DNA of 42,188 bases from Microcaldota archaeon (GCA_028867095.1 JAGWHA010000001.1:1-42188), one strand, 5' to 3'; numbered from the stretch's first letter, positions 15,505 through 24,615 are shown. The notes: generated from the letters alone by a model not told the origin. Translations and numbers: made by a program.

Positions 15505-15629
15505 GCCAGGGTGGCAGAATCCGGTAACGCGCCGGTCTTGAGATTCTCTCAAGAGCTGATCTTCGGAGATGATGCGACAAGCAAACCGGTGCCCTCACGG
15601 GCTTTAGGGTTCAAATCCCTACCCTGGCG
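15505..15629 (+). tRNA. tRNA-Ser (UGA) with a 41-nt intron
   Basis: The acceptor is GCCAGGG with CCCTGGC and discriminator G, typical of archaeal tRNA-Ser. The anticodon stem is CCGGT/ACCGG. The spliced anticodon loop is C-T-TGA-G-A. A long variable arm (GCCC-tcac-GGGC) and the T arm TAGGG-TTCAAAT-CCCTA follow. The intron, 15543-15583, sits between positions 37 and 38. The exon-intron junctions form a textbook bulge-helix-bulge: a central 4-bp helix CTTG/CAAG with 3-nt bulges AGA and CAA, cut after the second base of each. The long variable arm could suggest tRNA-Leu, but the discriminator and anticodon give Ser. Confidence 0.92.
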
Positions 15630-15725
15630 CACTGATGTCGAAGAGATTTGGCCGCCCGCAAAAATCCCAAAGGGCGCTCCGCGCATTCGGAAAGCTTTAA
15701 GTAAACTCAAATCCATGCTTAAAGG

Positions 15726-17039
15726 ATGATCAGCGTAAATCTCCTATTCATCTTCATAGCGGCAGTCTCATTTCTGGGATTCATCATAAACGCCCTATTC
15801 GACAAGTTCAAGATCACAAAGATATTCCCCCTGATACTAATCGGGCTTTTGGTGGGTCCAGTGCTTGGGGTGGTCTCCACTGGCCCGGGAAGCATACTCG
15901 AGAGCCTGACGCCTTTCATCACAAGCATCGCAATCGCGTTCATACTCTTCGACGTGGGCCTGAACCTCAATCTCTTCAAGCTCGGGAAGGTGTTCGCCAG
16001 GGCAACTTCATTCACGCTCCTGCTCGCATTCGTGACGGGCCTTGCGCTCTCTGGCATTGTCTACTATCTGTTTGGCTGGAACATAATAGAGGCGTTAATA
16101 TTCGGCTTTGCGCTCGCAGGGCCTAGCAGCATAATCGTCCCGACCATCATAAAGCTCGCCAACCTCTCACAGGACCTAAAAACGACCCTTCTCTACGAGA
16201 GCGTGGTCACAGACTCTATCCAGCTCATAATCCCAATAATCCTCTTCAGCCTGCTCCTCACCCAGCAGATCACTCTGACCCACATCGCAGTGCTGGTGAC
16301 CGATTCGATCTTCGGATCGATTCTCTTCGGCGCCTCGCTTGCGCTAGGCTGGCTCTACATACTCAAGAAGTTCAAGAACTACAGCAAGCAGTTCAGCTGG
16401 ATGCTCACCATAACAATGGTGGTTGCCACCTACGGGATATCGCAGCAGGTCGGATTCAATGGTGCGCTGACGATCTTCGTATTCAGCCTAATCTTCTCGA
16501 ATGTTGGCGCGAGAAAGTTCAGGGTGAGCCCAAGGAAGGGGGAGGCCCTCAAGACGCAGTATCTCCTAGGGGAGATATTCAACAGGCTTTTCTACTTCGA
16601 GGAGGTTAAATACGTGAAGAACTACCAGAGCGAGGTCGAGTTCTTCACAAGCACGTTCTTCTTCGTATACATCGGAATGCTCTTTAGCATTTCAGGGCTT
16701 GACTATAACCTGCTAGGAGGCGCAGCCATTATAACATTGGTCTGCCTCGGGCTAAGGTATCTGTCCATCCCCATACTCAGGCCCTTCATGCCCAAGGACC
16801 CAGAGCCATACGCCCTGTCTAAAGGCGTGGCAGCCTTCAACATTCCAAGGGGGCTATCCTCTGCCATAGTCGCAACCCTGCCGCTCACTTTCGGTTTTGT
16901 GATCCCGGGATTTCTCGAGGAGATCTTCCTTATAATACTCTTTACCAACCTGGCCTCCACCATTGGCGTTTTTTGGGTGCACAGATCCTCAGCCAAGCTG
17001 CATAGCCAGCACTCCAAGATCAAGCTCGGCAAAAAATAA
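15726..17039 (+). CDS. cation:proton antiporter (CPA family, NhaP/Kef-like)
   Basis: The 437-residue protein has 12 or 13 membrane segments in the monovalent cation/proton antiporter fold. Family landmarks are FILFDVGLNLNL (TM3-4 region, near 73-84), GFALAGPSSIIVP in the unwound-helix region near 128-140, and LLYESVVTDS (about 158-167), where the conserved Asp of the ion site lies. It would exchange Na+ or K+ for protons, important for pH or salt balance. There is no C-terminal TrkA-N domain, only a short basic tail, unlike full-length KefB/C. It stands 96 bp after the tRNA-Ser; an AT-rich TTTAAGTAAAC near 15693-15703 may be its TATA box. Confidence 0.85.
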   Translation: MISVNLLFIFIAAVSFLGFIINALFDKFKITKIFPLILIGLLVGPVLGVVSTGPGSILESLTPFITSIAIAFILFDVGLNLNLFKLGKVFARATSFTLLLAFVTGLALSGIVYYLFGWNIIEALIFGFALAGPSSIIVPTIIKLANLSQDLKTTLLYESVVTDSIQLIIPIILFSLLLTQQITLTHIAVLVTDSIFGSILFGASLALGWLYILKKFKNYSKQFSWMLTITMVVATYGISQQVGFNGALTIFVFSLIFSNVGARKFRVSPRKGEALKTQYLLGEIFNRLFYFEEVKYVKNYQSEVEFFTSTFFFVYIGMLFSISGLDYNLLGGAAIITLVCLGLRYLSIPILRPFMPKDPEPYALSKGVAAFNIPRGLSSAIVATLPLTFGFVIPGFLEEIFLIILFTNLASTIGVFWVHRSSAKLHSQHSKIKLGKK

Positions 17040-17126
17040 CCCGATGCCCTCTGCGCCGCCCAAATCAAAAGGGGCAGAACACCATGTTTTAAATCACTTA
17101 ACTGCAGATGTCTATCCGGGGGATGA

Positions 17127-18839
17127 ATGACGGACTATATTCTGCGCACTGAGGAGGCGGACAAGGGAACCGCGGTAGAGCAGTTCAGCGACGAGGAGGC
17201 AAAGACCCTGGGGGCAAACGTCACCAACCTTGACAGCAACATCTTCGCCTGGAGGATCTCGGAGGAGTTCACCCCTGAGCAGGCCGGCGCGCTCCTCTCA
17301 AGGTACAGCAGGACCGCCCTCACCAGCAGAAGGCTCTACCTCAAGGAGTTCTATCCAAACAAGGGCAGGGGCAGGGAGTTCTTTGATGCATGGCTGGTCG
17401 ATTACGGGGACGACTCGATCCAGGAGATGGTCGGGGGACTGCCCACATCATGCGAATACGTCTCAAACGTCGCGGTGAAGGACATCGAGGACTGCAGGCT
17501 CGGCTCATACATCGAAAAATCAACAAGATACGTGGCATTTGACAAGAAGCTCCCGAATGGGGAGTACATGTTCTATAGGGAGCCGGACATAATGAAGTCC
17601 AGGTACGGCGACGAGTACCTCCTGCTCATGAATGGCCTATTCGACTCCTACTCAAGGTACATGGATGCAATGATGAAGTACATCAGCGACACAAACAGGA
17701 TAGAGAACATAGGGTTTAGGATCGGCAGCAAGGTTGTGAAGGTCACCGAGTTCACAGGGCAGCTCGAGGAGGAATCTGGGCTGACTGAGATGGACCTCCG
17801 CAAGTCCTACGAGAACTCGATCAAGGCAAATGCGCTCGATTTTCTGCGCGATTATCTCCCAATGTCAACGCTCACCCATGTTGGCGCGAGCATGGACGCT
17901 AGGTCCTACGAGAACATGCTAAACAAGATGCTCTCATCCCCGCTTGCCGAGTCCAGATGGATAGCGCAGAGGCTTTCAGGGGAGCTAAAGAAGCTTGTCC
18001 CGTCGCTGGTGAAAAGGGTACACGACGACCACGGGACGTCGATGCAGAGCTTCTACAGGACCCGCTCTGCAAACACGTACGAGATGGTATCGCAGATGGC
18101 AAAGGGGATCGTCTCCAAGGAGGAGACAGTGTCTCTGAGCGGGTACGCCGGCGAGGGCTCACCAAATCCCGACGAAAGCGCGCAGATAATTCTCGCCTCG
18201 GCCATAATCTACAAATTCTCAAGGGGAATGAGCATCAAGCAGGCTGCCGATCAGGCAAAGTCTATGAGCGCACAGGATAGAAAGAACCTGATCAACACCT
18301 ATGTCGGCAAGAGAACAAACAGAAGGCACAAGCCAGGAAGGGCGTTTGAGAATCTGGACTACACCTTCGACCTCAAGGGAAGAATCGGCATATACCGTGA
18401 CATACAAAGGCACAGGATCGGCACACAGGAGAGGCAGAACTTTGGAATAGAGCTCGGATACGACACCAGAGAGGCGTACAGGGCGATAGGGATAGCAGAC
18501 GACTATGAGAGCAAGATGGCAGGCGTTGTAGATCTTTACAACAAGCTAATCCCAAATAATCCTTATCAGGCCCAATATGTCGTCACATTCGGATTCAACA
18601 TCCGCTGGTACTACAAGCTAAACGCAAGGCAGCTCTTCCACCTCTGCGAGCTGAGGTCCACCCACCAGGGGCATCCCGATTACCGCAAGCTTGTTCAGGA
18701 CATGGCAATGAAGGTGAAGGCGGTGCACCCGACTGTCACTGACCCGATGATCTACCTGGACATGAGCGAGAAGGCGCTGGGCAGGCTCGACTCAGAGATA
18801 AGGATGGCAGTGAAGAAGAGCCAGATGCCGAAATTATAA
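17127..18839 (+). CDS. tandem ThyX-like protein (flavin-dependent thymidylate synthase family)
   Basis: The 570-residue protein contains two ThyX-like halves. Authentic ThyX is about 220-250 residues and carries the signature RHRxxSxNExSxRY. Here the signature is split. The first half has no RHR but keeps the second part as E130-K-S132-T-R134-Y135. The second half keeps RHR (428-430) in YRDIQRHRIGTQERQNF but lacks the canonical Ser/Arg positions. Thus the two halves may complement one another in a fused pseudo-oligomer, or the protein may have a different role. The substrate would be dUMP with methylene-tetrahydrofolate and FAD if active. SHMT is convergent (6-base overlap) and thymidylate kinase lies beyond it, which supports a link with dTMP. 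The start follows GGGGGATGA. Confidence 0.75.
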   Translation: MTDYILRTEEADKGTAVEQFSDEEAKTLGANVTNLDSNIFAWRISEEFTPEQAGALLSRYSRTALTSRRLYLKEFYPNKGRGREFFDAWLVDYGDDSIQEMVGGLPTSCEYVSNVAVKDIEDCRLGSYIEKSTRYVAFDKKLPNGEYMFYREPDIMKSRYGDEYLLLMNGLFDSYSRYMDAMMKYISDTNRIENIGFRIGSKVVKVTEFTGQLEEESGLTEMDLRKSYENSIKANALDFLRDYLPMSTLTHVGASMDARSYENMLNKMLSSPLAESRWIAQRLSGELKKLVPSLVKRVHDDHGTSMQSFYRTRSANTYEMVSQMAKGIVSKEETVSLSGYAGEGSPNPDESAQIILASAIIYKFSRGMSIKQAADQAKSMSAQDRKNLINTYVGKRTNRRHKPGRAFENLDYTFDLKGRIGIYRDIQRHRIGTQERQNFGIELGYDTREAYRAIGIADDYESKMAGVVDLYNKLIPNNPYQAQYVVTFGFNIRWYYKLNARQLFHLCELRSTHQGHPDYRKLVQDMAMKVKAVHPTVTDPMIYLDMSEKALGRLDSEIRMAVKKSQMPKL

Positions 18840-20183
18840 CTCGATCTCGGGGTAAAGCGGGAATTTGCCGCATAACTCAAGGACCTTCGCGGCTATCTCC
18901 TTTATCTTTTGGCTGTTTTTCATCTCTTCCTTGAATGTTTGTATCGCCTGTGCCCTCTTCTCCTTGTCGGTTGGCATCTCGTGCCCCTTAATCAGCTCCA
19001 CAGCCTCGAAAATGTATCCCGCAATCTGCCTCATCTCCTCCTCCTTCATTCCCCTTGAGGTTATTGCCGGAGTACCAATTCTAATTCCGCTCGGATAGAA
19101 GGGGCTTGCAGGCTCGGCAGGGACGGTGTTCTTGTTGCACACTATACCAGCAAGGTCAAGCGCGTCCTGCGCGAATGCCCCAGTTCCCTGCCCGTATCTC
19201 TTTGAGAGGTCGATTAGAATTAAGTGGTTGTCGGTCCCTCCAGTCACCAGGGTTAGTCCCCTCTGCGAGAGCTCCTCCCCCAGCGCCTTCGCGTTCTTCA
19301 CAACCTGCTTTGCGTATTCCTTGAACTGCGGCTGCGACGCCTCAAGCAGCGCAAGAGCAAGTGCCGCTGTCGTGTTGTCATGCGGTCCCCCCTGAAGTCC
19401 AGGGAATACCGTCTTGTCGATCAGGCTTCCAAGCTCCGGATTCTTCCTGAGTCCCTTCTCTGTCACCATTATCATTGCGCCACGAGGCCCTCTCAGCGTC
19501 TTGTGGGTCGTCGTGGTGACAATGTGAACGTAATCTATTGGGCTCTCGTGCGCACCTCCCGCAACCAGCCCCGCAATGTGGGCGATGTCTGAGACAAGGT
19601 ATGCGCCCACCTCATCAGCAATCTTTGCGAACTCCGCAAACGGAAGCGCCCTGGCATATGCTGTGGCGCCGATCCAGATGAGCTTTGGCTTGTGCTCCTG
19701 CGCAAGCCTTCTCACCTCCTCGATGTCGATATACCCGTCAGGCTTGACGTGGTAGGCCACGCTGTTGAAGAACTGTCCGGTGACGCTCGCCTTGAAGCCG
19801 TGCGTGAGGTGGCCGCCGTCCTGAAGGTTCATCCCCATTATCGTGTCCCCTGGCTTGCAAAGCGCCGCATACACAGCAAAGTTCGCCGGAGAGCCAGAAT
19901 ATGGCTGGACGTTAACGTGAGGGACCCCAAAGAGCGCCTTCGCCCTGTCTATCGCAAGGTTCTCAACAATGTCGATGCACTCGTTGCCCCCGTAGTACCT
20001 CTTCCCAGGGTACCCTTCGGAGTATTTGTTGGTCAGAACCGAGCCCAGTGCGCGTATCACGTTTATGCTCGCAAAGTTCTCCGAAGGAATTAGCTCAAGG
20101 GTGTTCCTCTGCCTTCTGACCTCGCTTTTCATCGCTTCCGCCAGCTTAGGATCTATCCCCTCCAAAACCTTGAACTCCCCCAT
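18834..20183 (-). CDS. glyA: serine hydroxymethyltransferase
   Basis: This PLP enzyme interconverts serine and glycine and loads a one-carbon unit on a tetrahydropterin, feeding thymidylate and methyl transfer. Family marks are ELIPSENFAS (30-39), NKYSEGYPGKRYYGGNE (52-68), SDIAHIAGLVAGG with the PLP-contacting Asp and His, and the PLP lysine K228 in TTTTHKTLRGPRG. At 449 residues it is slightly longer than typical archaeal GlyA. It is convergent with the ThyX-like gene and divergent from tmk, so all three lie together. Confidence 0.95.
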   Translation of the reverse strand: MGEFKVLEGIDPKLAEAMKSEVRRQRNTLELIPSENFASINVIRALGSVLTNKYSEGYPGKRYYGGNECIDIVENLAIDRAKALFGVPHVNVQPYSGSPANFAVYAALCKPGDTIMGMNLQDGGHLTHGFKASVTGQFFNSVAYHVKPDGYIDIEEVRRLAQEHKPKLIWIGATAYARALPFAEFAKIADEVGAYLVSDIAHIAGLVAGGAHESPIDYVHIVTTTTHKTLRGPRGAMIMVTEKGLRKNPELGSLIDKTVFPGLQGGPHDNTTAALALALLEASQPQFKEYAKQVVKNAKALGEELSQRGLTLVTGGTDNHLILIDLSKRYGQGTGAFAQDALDLAGIVCNKNTVPAEPASPFYPSGIRIGTPAITSRGMKEEEMRQIAGYIFEAVELIKGHEMPTDKEKRAQAIQTFKEEMKNSQKIKEIAAKVLELCGKFPLYPEIEL

Positions 20184-20238
20184 TTAATCACTTAGTTATC
20201 AATCTGAAGGCATAAATTGGTTTCTCCGAGGGCGCACA

Positions 20239-20269
20239 AAAGGTTTAAATTTGTCAAAAGCTAACCTTT
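20239..20269. promoter_or_regulatory. tmk promoter with 7-bp inverted repeat
   Basis: The TATA-like GTTTAAATT (20243-20251) is about 30 bp before the tmk ATG. It is bracketed by a perfect inverted repeat, AAAGGTT (20239-20245) and AACCTTT (20263-20269), with a 17-base spacer. The repeat lies between the divergent glyA and tmk genes and could be an operator for either; this is inferred. Confidence 0.35.
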
Positions 20270-20278
20270 ACTGTTTCT

Positions 20279-20893
20279 ATGTTTATAGTGCTCGAAGGGG
20301 GAGAATGCGCCGGGAAGGGCACTCAGCTCCAGATGCTCGCAGACGCCCTTAGGGAGAAGAATACTAAAGTCATACTGACTGAGGAACCCACAAAGGATGG
20401 GGAAATCGGAAAGTTTGCCAGGAGGGAGCTCGCAAGTGGGAGCAAGATTGACGTGCGGACCCTTCAGTTTCTTTTCATGACCGATCGCTCTGAGCATGTG
20501 GAAAAACTGATAAACCCAAAGCTGGCAGAGGGATTCACAGTTATAAGCGATAGGTACTATCAATCTACCGTTGTGTACGGGGCCGCATTCGGATCTAAAC
20601 TCGGGCTGACAATGGACAACCTCATCTATATGAATGATATCTTTCCTAAGGCAGATCACATTTTCTACATAAATGTTCCTCCAGAGGTGGCTTTGGAGAG
20701 GATTCAGAAAAGGAAAGGAGCCGAAGAGCGGTTTGACAAATTAGACAACCTCAAGATAATTCATGCTGAGTACCATCGATTATCAGAGCGTTACAGTAGT
20801 AATGTCTGGCATAACATTAATGGAAACCAAACCCAAGAACAAGTTCACGCAGAGATAATGAGTGTTTGGGAAAAATACAATCCCAAAAAGTAA
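20279..20893 (+). CDS. tmk: thymidylate kinase
   Basis: This cytoplasmic kinase phosphorylates dTMP to dTDP. The P-loop at 6-15 reads EGGECAGKGT instead of the common EGIDGAGKST, so the usual Ser after the Lys is Gly, followed by Thr15. The DRY motif S-DRYYQS (91-93) and the base-binding helix are present, along with a LID-like segment KRKGAEERFDK (about 142-152). At 204 residues it is normal length. The TATA box near 20247 makes the transcript near-leaderless. It completes a local set with the ThyX-like protein and GlyA. Confidence 0.9.
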   Translation: MFIVLEGGECAGKGTQLQMLADALREKNTKVILTEEPTKDGEIGKFARRELASGSKIDVRTLQFLFMTDRSEHVEKLINPKLAEGFTVISDRYYQSTVVYGAAFGSKLGLTMDNLIYMNDIFPKADHIFYINVPPEVALERIQKRKGAEERFDKLDNLKIIHAEYHRLSERYSSNVWHNINGNQTQEQVHAEIMSVWEKYNPKK

Positions 20894-20937
20894 GGCACAA
20901 GGACTAAATTCCCATAATGCGTAATTAGTGTGATATA

Positions 20938-21552
20938 ATGGACATCCTATGGATAATCGGGGGAATAGTGGTAGTGATCGTTGCGATCATAGTCCTGATC
21001 TACAACGGCTTCATATCGAAGCGAAACAGGGTGCAGGACGCATGGGCGCAGATAGACGTGCAGCTAAAGAGGAGATACGACCTCATTCCAAACCTTGTCG
21101 CAACAGTGAAGGGCTACAAGAAGTACGAGAAGAGCGTGCTGACCCAGGTCACAAAGCTGCGAAGCTCGATAATCACGGGATCGACAGACGAGAGGCTAAA
21201 GGCAAACGACCAGCTCACAAAGGCGCTCAAGAGCATCTTCGCGGTCGCGGAGAGCTACCCGGACCTCAAGGCTTCGGCAAACTTCAAGGAGCTGCAGGAC
21301 CAGCTTGAGACTACTGAGGATAAGATCTCATTTGTAAGGACCTCGTACAACGACTACGTGCTTGACTACAACAACGCAATCCAGCAGTTCCCAGGAAACT
21401 TCTTCGCCGGAATCTTCGGATTCGGAAGGCAGGAGTTCTTCCAGACGCCTGAAGGGGAGAAGGCCCCGGTAAAGGTCGACTTCGGAGACGAGGATGAGGA
21501 CCAGCGGGCAAAGCCGCCAAAGCGGACCAGGCCGAAAAGGGCAAGGAAGTAA
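20938..21552 (+). CDS. lemA: LemA family protein
   Basis: The 204-residue protein has an N-terminal membrane segment (about residues 3-24, ILWIIGGIVVVIVAIIVLIYNGF). The LemA signature follows: NRVQDAWAQIDVQLKRRYDLIPNL, then KGYKKYEKSVL and a long helical bundle with a NFKELQDQLETTEDKI stretch. LemA proteins are single-pass membrane helical proteins of uncertain function, often beside membrane stress proteases. Here it is 12 bases before htpX. The C-terminus is unusual in ending with an acidic patch, then a basic tail (KPPKRTRPKRARK). GTGA lies just before the start. Confidence 0.88.
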   Translation: MDILWIIGGIVVVIVAIIVLIYNGFISKRNRVQDAWAQIDVQLKRRYDLIPNLVATVKGYKKYEKSVLTQVTKLRSSIITGSTDERLKANDQLTKALKSIFAVAESYPDLKASANFKELQDQLETTEDKISFVRTSYNDYVLDYNNAIQQFPGNFFAGIFGFGRQEFFQTPEGEKAPVKVDFGDEDEDQRAKPPKRTRPKRARK

Positions 21553-21564
21553 TAGCGTGGGCAG

Positions 21565-22464
21565 ATGACGAGCTTCTTCGATGAAATAGCTAGGAACAGG
21601 ATAAACTCAATTATCCTGATGGCAGTGTTCTCTGCCTTCTTCACTGCGGTCATCTACCTGTTCGTTGTGTTCTTGGGCGGCGGTCCGATCTCATTTGGCC
21701 TTGCGATATTCCTTGTCATAATATACGCGCTGGTAACCTACTACACAGGAGACAAGCTCGTGCTTGCTGTATCGCGCGCAAAGCTAGCAGACCAGACAAA
21801 GTACAGGGGCCTCTACGGGATAATCGAGGGTCTCGCTTCTGCCACCCAGATACCAATGCCCAAGGTCTACATCATCGAGGATCCGACCCCTAATGCGTTT
21901 GCTACTGGTAGGAGCAAGAAGCTCTCTTCAATTGCGGTCACAACCGGAATCCTCTCAATCATGAGCAAGAATGAGCTCACAGGAGTCCTTGCCCATGAGA
22001 TGTCCCACGTCGCGGACAATGACGTCCAGTTCATGACGATTGCGATAGTCTTTGCAGGCGCAATCGGGATAGTGTCCGCATTCATGAGGAACATCTTCTT
22101 CTTCGGAGGAATAGGGGGCGACAACAACCGCAACGGCGGAATCCTGCTGCTTATTGCATTTGTCATCGGACTTCTCGCACCTTTCTTTGCGCTGCTGATC
22201 AGGCTCGCAATCTCAAGGAAGCGAGAGTACATGGCGGACGCGAACGGCGCAAGGCTAACTAGGGATCCCCACTCGCTTGCAAATGCGCTAAAGAAGATCC
22301 GCGACTACGAGAAGAATCCGAGCACTCCTCAGATGCAGAACGTGAATGAGATCACCGCAAACCTCTATTTCGCAAACCCTTTCAAGCCCGAGAGCTTCGC
22401 CACCCTGTTTTCAACCCACCCTCCAATCGAGGAGAGAATAAAAAAGCTCGAGGCGATGTACTAG
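21565..22464 (+). CDS. htpX: protease HtpX
   Basis: This M48-family membrane zinc protease degrades misfolded membrane proteins. Two N-terminal membrane segments (about 15-37 and 43-60) are followed by the zinc site HEMSH at 144-148, with the third ligand E221 in KREYMADANGAR. Two more hydrophobic segments lie between these. The end FSTHPPIEERIKKLEAM is typical of the family. It is expressed with lemA, 12 bases upstream, the usual lemA-htpX pairing. Confidence 0.95.
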   Translation: MTSFFDEIARNRINSIILMAVFSAFFTAVIYLFVVFLGGGPISFGLAIFLVIIYALVTYYTGDKLVLAVSRAKLADQTKYRGLYGIIEGLASATQIPMPKVYIIEDPTPNAFATGRSKKLSSIAVTTGILSIMSKNELTGVLAHEMSHVADNDVQFMTIAIVFAGAIGIVSAFMRNIFFFGGIGGDNNRNGGILLLIAFVIGLLAPFFALLIRLAISRKREYMADANGARLTRDPHSLANALKKIRDYEKNPSTPQMQNVNEITANLYFANPFKPESFATLFSTHPPIEERIKKLEAMY

Positions 22465-22614
22465 CCCATTTCTTATTTCCCATTGTAGCAGACCGGTGCA
22501 TAAGCATATTTAAACATATACGAAGAATGAAGAATATCGAATTGTCTGTGGCCAATCCCCATACACTCATTTCGTAATTGTCCCAGTTTAATTATGCGAA
22601 CCTGAGGAAGCAGC
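22465..22614 (+). promoter_or_regulatory. intergenic promoter region of the hyf-like operon
   Basis: A T-rich tract right after htpX (22467-22485) may end transcription. A TATA-like CATATTTAAACATATA (about 22506-22521) and a second, GTTTAATTATG (about 22586-22596), precede the HyfB ATG at 22615. The second would give a nearly leaderless transcript, but GAGG also lies 6-9 bases before the ATG. No coding ORF is supported here. Confidence 0.35.
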
Positions 22615-24615
22615 ATGCCAATATATGCAATACCCGCAATCGGAGGACTTATTTCTAATCTCTTACTAGTATCAGTACTGCTGTTTGCGTTCGGCCTGGC
22701 ATCAGCGATTTTGTTTTGGAGGCAAAGCAACCTGTGCAAAAAGGTAAGCCTTGGATTCTCACTGCTCGCGAGTTTCACTCTTCTAATTGCAGGGGTTCTT
22801 GCACTTTTTGGAGTACAGATAGCCCCTGTGGTGCTGGCCACAATCCCTCCTCTTGGGAGCCTTGGGTTGGGGATTGATGCACTATCGGGTTTTTTCGCCG
22901 CACTCATCGGCTTTGGCGGAATATCGATCTCACTCTATTCATTAGGGTACATCGATGAGTACAAAAAGAAGGGCTACAGCACCGCAAAATTCGCATTTCT
23001 ATTCAATTTCTTCCTCCTTTCCATGGCTGCAGTGGTAACGGCCCAAAATGCATTCCTATTTCTGGTATTCTGGGAACTTATGGCGCTATCCTCGTACTAC
23101 TTGGTCTCCTTTGAGCACAAGGAGGAGGCCTCAAAGAACGCCGGATTCATCTATCTGCTGATGACCCACTTCGGCACAGCATGCCTGATAATAATGTACC
23201 TGATACTCGCAGGAGGCGCCGGTGGCTCGTTTGATTTCAGCGCCTTTGCAAATGCGACCTACCTGTCAGTTGCAAAGGATGCTGTGTTTGTACTTGCCCT
23301 GATCGGCTTTGGCGTGAAGGCGGGAATAATGCCCTTCCACATCTGGCTTCCAATCGCGCATCCAAAGGCACCTAGCAATATCTCGGCCCTCATGTCTGGA
23401 ATCATGCTCAAGACGGCAATCTACGGTATTGTAAGGGTTGCATTTGGATTCCTTGCAGTCGGCATTGCTGCCCCTCCGATGTGGTGGGGGGTGCTGCTCT
23501 TAGGCCTTGGGATAATCTCTGCGGTGCTAGGAGTCCTTTATTCGCTGATGGAGCACGATCTCAAAACGCTTCTCGCTTACCACAGCATAGAAAACATCGG
23601 GATAATAGCAATAGGCTTGGGCGCCTCCATACTCTTCTTGTCCGCCGGACTCGAGATAATCGCCGCGCTTGCACTTTTCGCCGCGCTCTACCATACATTG
23701 AACCATTCCATCTTCAAGAGCCTTCTTTTCACTGGCGCAGGCTCCATAATCAGTTCGACCCATACCGGAAACATCGACCAGCTCGGTGGGCTGATAAAGA
23801 AGATGCCAATCACCGCGCCGCTCTTCTTCATTGGCGCAGCCTCGATCGCCGCGCTTCCCCCGCTCAACGGATTCGTTAGCGAGTGGCTGACGTTCACTGC
23901 GCTTCTAGGCGGGATGGGCGGTTCTGCCTCAATCTCATTTAGCTCGGCGCTCGCCATTATCTTCCTTGCGCTTACCAGCGGGCTTGCTGTTGCGGCCTTC
24001 GTAAAGGCATTCGGAATCCCCTTCCTTGGCGCACCAAGAAGCAAAAATGTGGAGTCCGCAAAGGATCCTTCCAATGTGATGCTCGCCGCAATGGGAATAC
24101 TTGCGGCCGCCTGCATATTCACAGGGCTCTTCCCAACAACGATTGCGCAATTCTCCATCCCGATTCTCGTGCAGCTCAAGATGTCTGGAGCGGCGGCCAT
24201 CTTCTCAACAGCAAGCACACTTCCCACGCTTTGGATCTTTGCTGCGCTACTGATAATTACGATAGTTCTCCTGGCCTTCCTGCGCCTTCTCAAAAAGAAG
24301 ACAAGAACAATAAGTCCAGATACCATTCCAACGTGGGATTGCGGAGTTCCCTCCACCGATGGTTCGATGCAGTACTCCGCCAAAGGCTTTTCAATGCCTG
24401 TGATCAGGACGTTCGGATTCGCTGTAGGCCCTCTTGGAAAGGGAAACGCCTATGGCCATCAGTTCTTCGAGGCGGTGCTCTACCACCCACTGGAAAGGGT
24501 CTTCCTAACGATTTCACCCTGGTCTAGGAAGTTGCACACTGGAAAGCTGATGCACTATCTGCTGTACTTGCTGGTCACTTTGATTGCAGTGATAAGTTTT
24601 GCCTTGATTGCTTAA
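22615..24615 (+). CDS. hyfB: hydrogenase-4 subunit B-like (HyfB; NuoL/M-type antiporter subunit)
   Basis: This 666-residue protein has about 16 membrane segments and is a proton-channel subunit of the group 4 hydrogenase / complex I superfamily. Key ion-path residues are intact: E154 in FWELMALSSYYLV, K235 in GFGVKAGIMPFHIWLP, K266 in GIMLKTAIYG, and a later Lys in LKTLLAYHSIENIG. The HyfB-type C-terminus WDCGVPSTDGSMQY is present. It is first in a five-gene operon. In a working complex it would couple redox-driven conformational change to proton or sodium movement across the membrane, but the redox subunits here lack cofactor ligands. Confidence 0.88.
   Translation: MPIYAIPAIGGLISNLLLVSVLLFAFGLASAILFWRQSNLCKKVSLGFSLLASFTLLIAGVLALFGVQIAPVVLATIPPLGSLGLGIDALSGFFAALIGFGGISISLYSLGYIDEYKKKGYSTAKFAFLFNFFLLSMAAVVTAQNAFLFLVFWELMALSSYYLVSFEHKEEASKNAGFIYLLMTHFGTACLIIMYLILAGGAGGSFDFSAFANATYLSVAKDAVFVLALIGFGVKAGIMPFHIWLPIAHPKAPSNISALMSGIMLKTAIYGIVRVAFGFLAVGIAAPPMWWGVLLLGLGIISAVLGVLYSLMEHDLKTLLAYHSIENIGIIAIGLGASILFLSAGLEIIAALALFAALYHTLNHSIFKSLLFTGAGSIISSTHTGNIDQLGGLIKKMPITAPLFFIGAASIAALPPLNGFVSEWLTFTALLGGMGGSASISFSSALAIIFLALTSGLAVAAFVKAFGIPFLGAPRSKNVESAKDPSNVMLAAMGILAAACIFTGLFPTTIAQFSIPILVQLKMSGAAAIFSTASTLPTLWIFAALLIITIVLLAFLRLLKKKTRTISPDTIPTWDCGVPSTDGSMQYSAKGFSMPVIRTFGFAVGPLGKGNAYGHQFFEAVLYHPLERVFLTISPWSRKLHTGKLMHYLLYLLVTLIAVISFALIA

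Noticed and set aside
15505..15629. tRNA-Leu call because of the long variable arm
   Set aside because: The discriminator base is G and, after removing the 37/38 intron, the anticodon is TGA, so it is tRNA-Ser.
23688..24383. 231-codon minus-strand ORF inside hyfB
   Set aside because: It is antisense to a well-supported membrane subunit and its translation lacks any domain or promoter; a shadow of a GC-rich coding frame.
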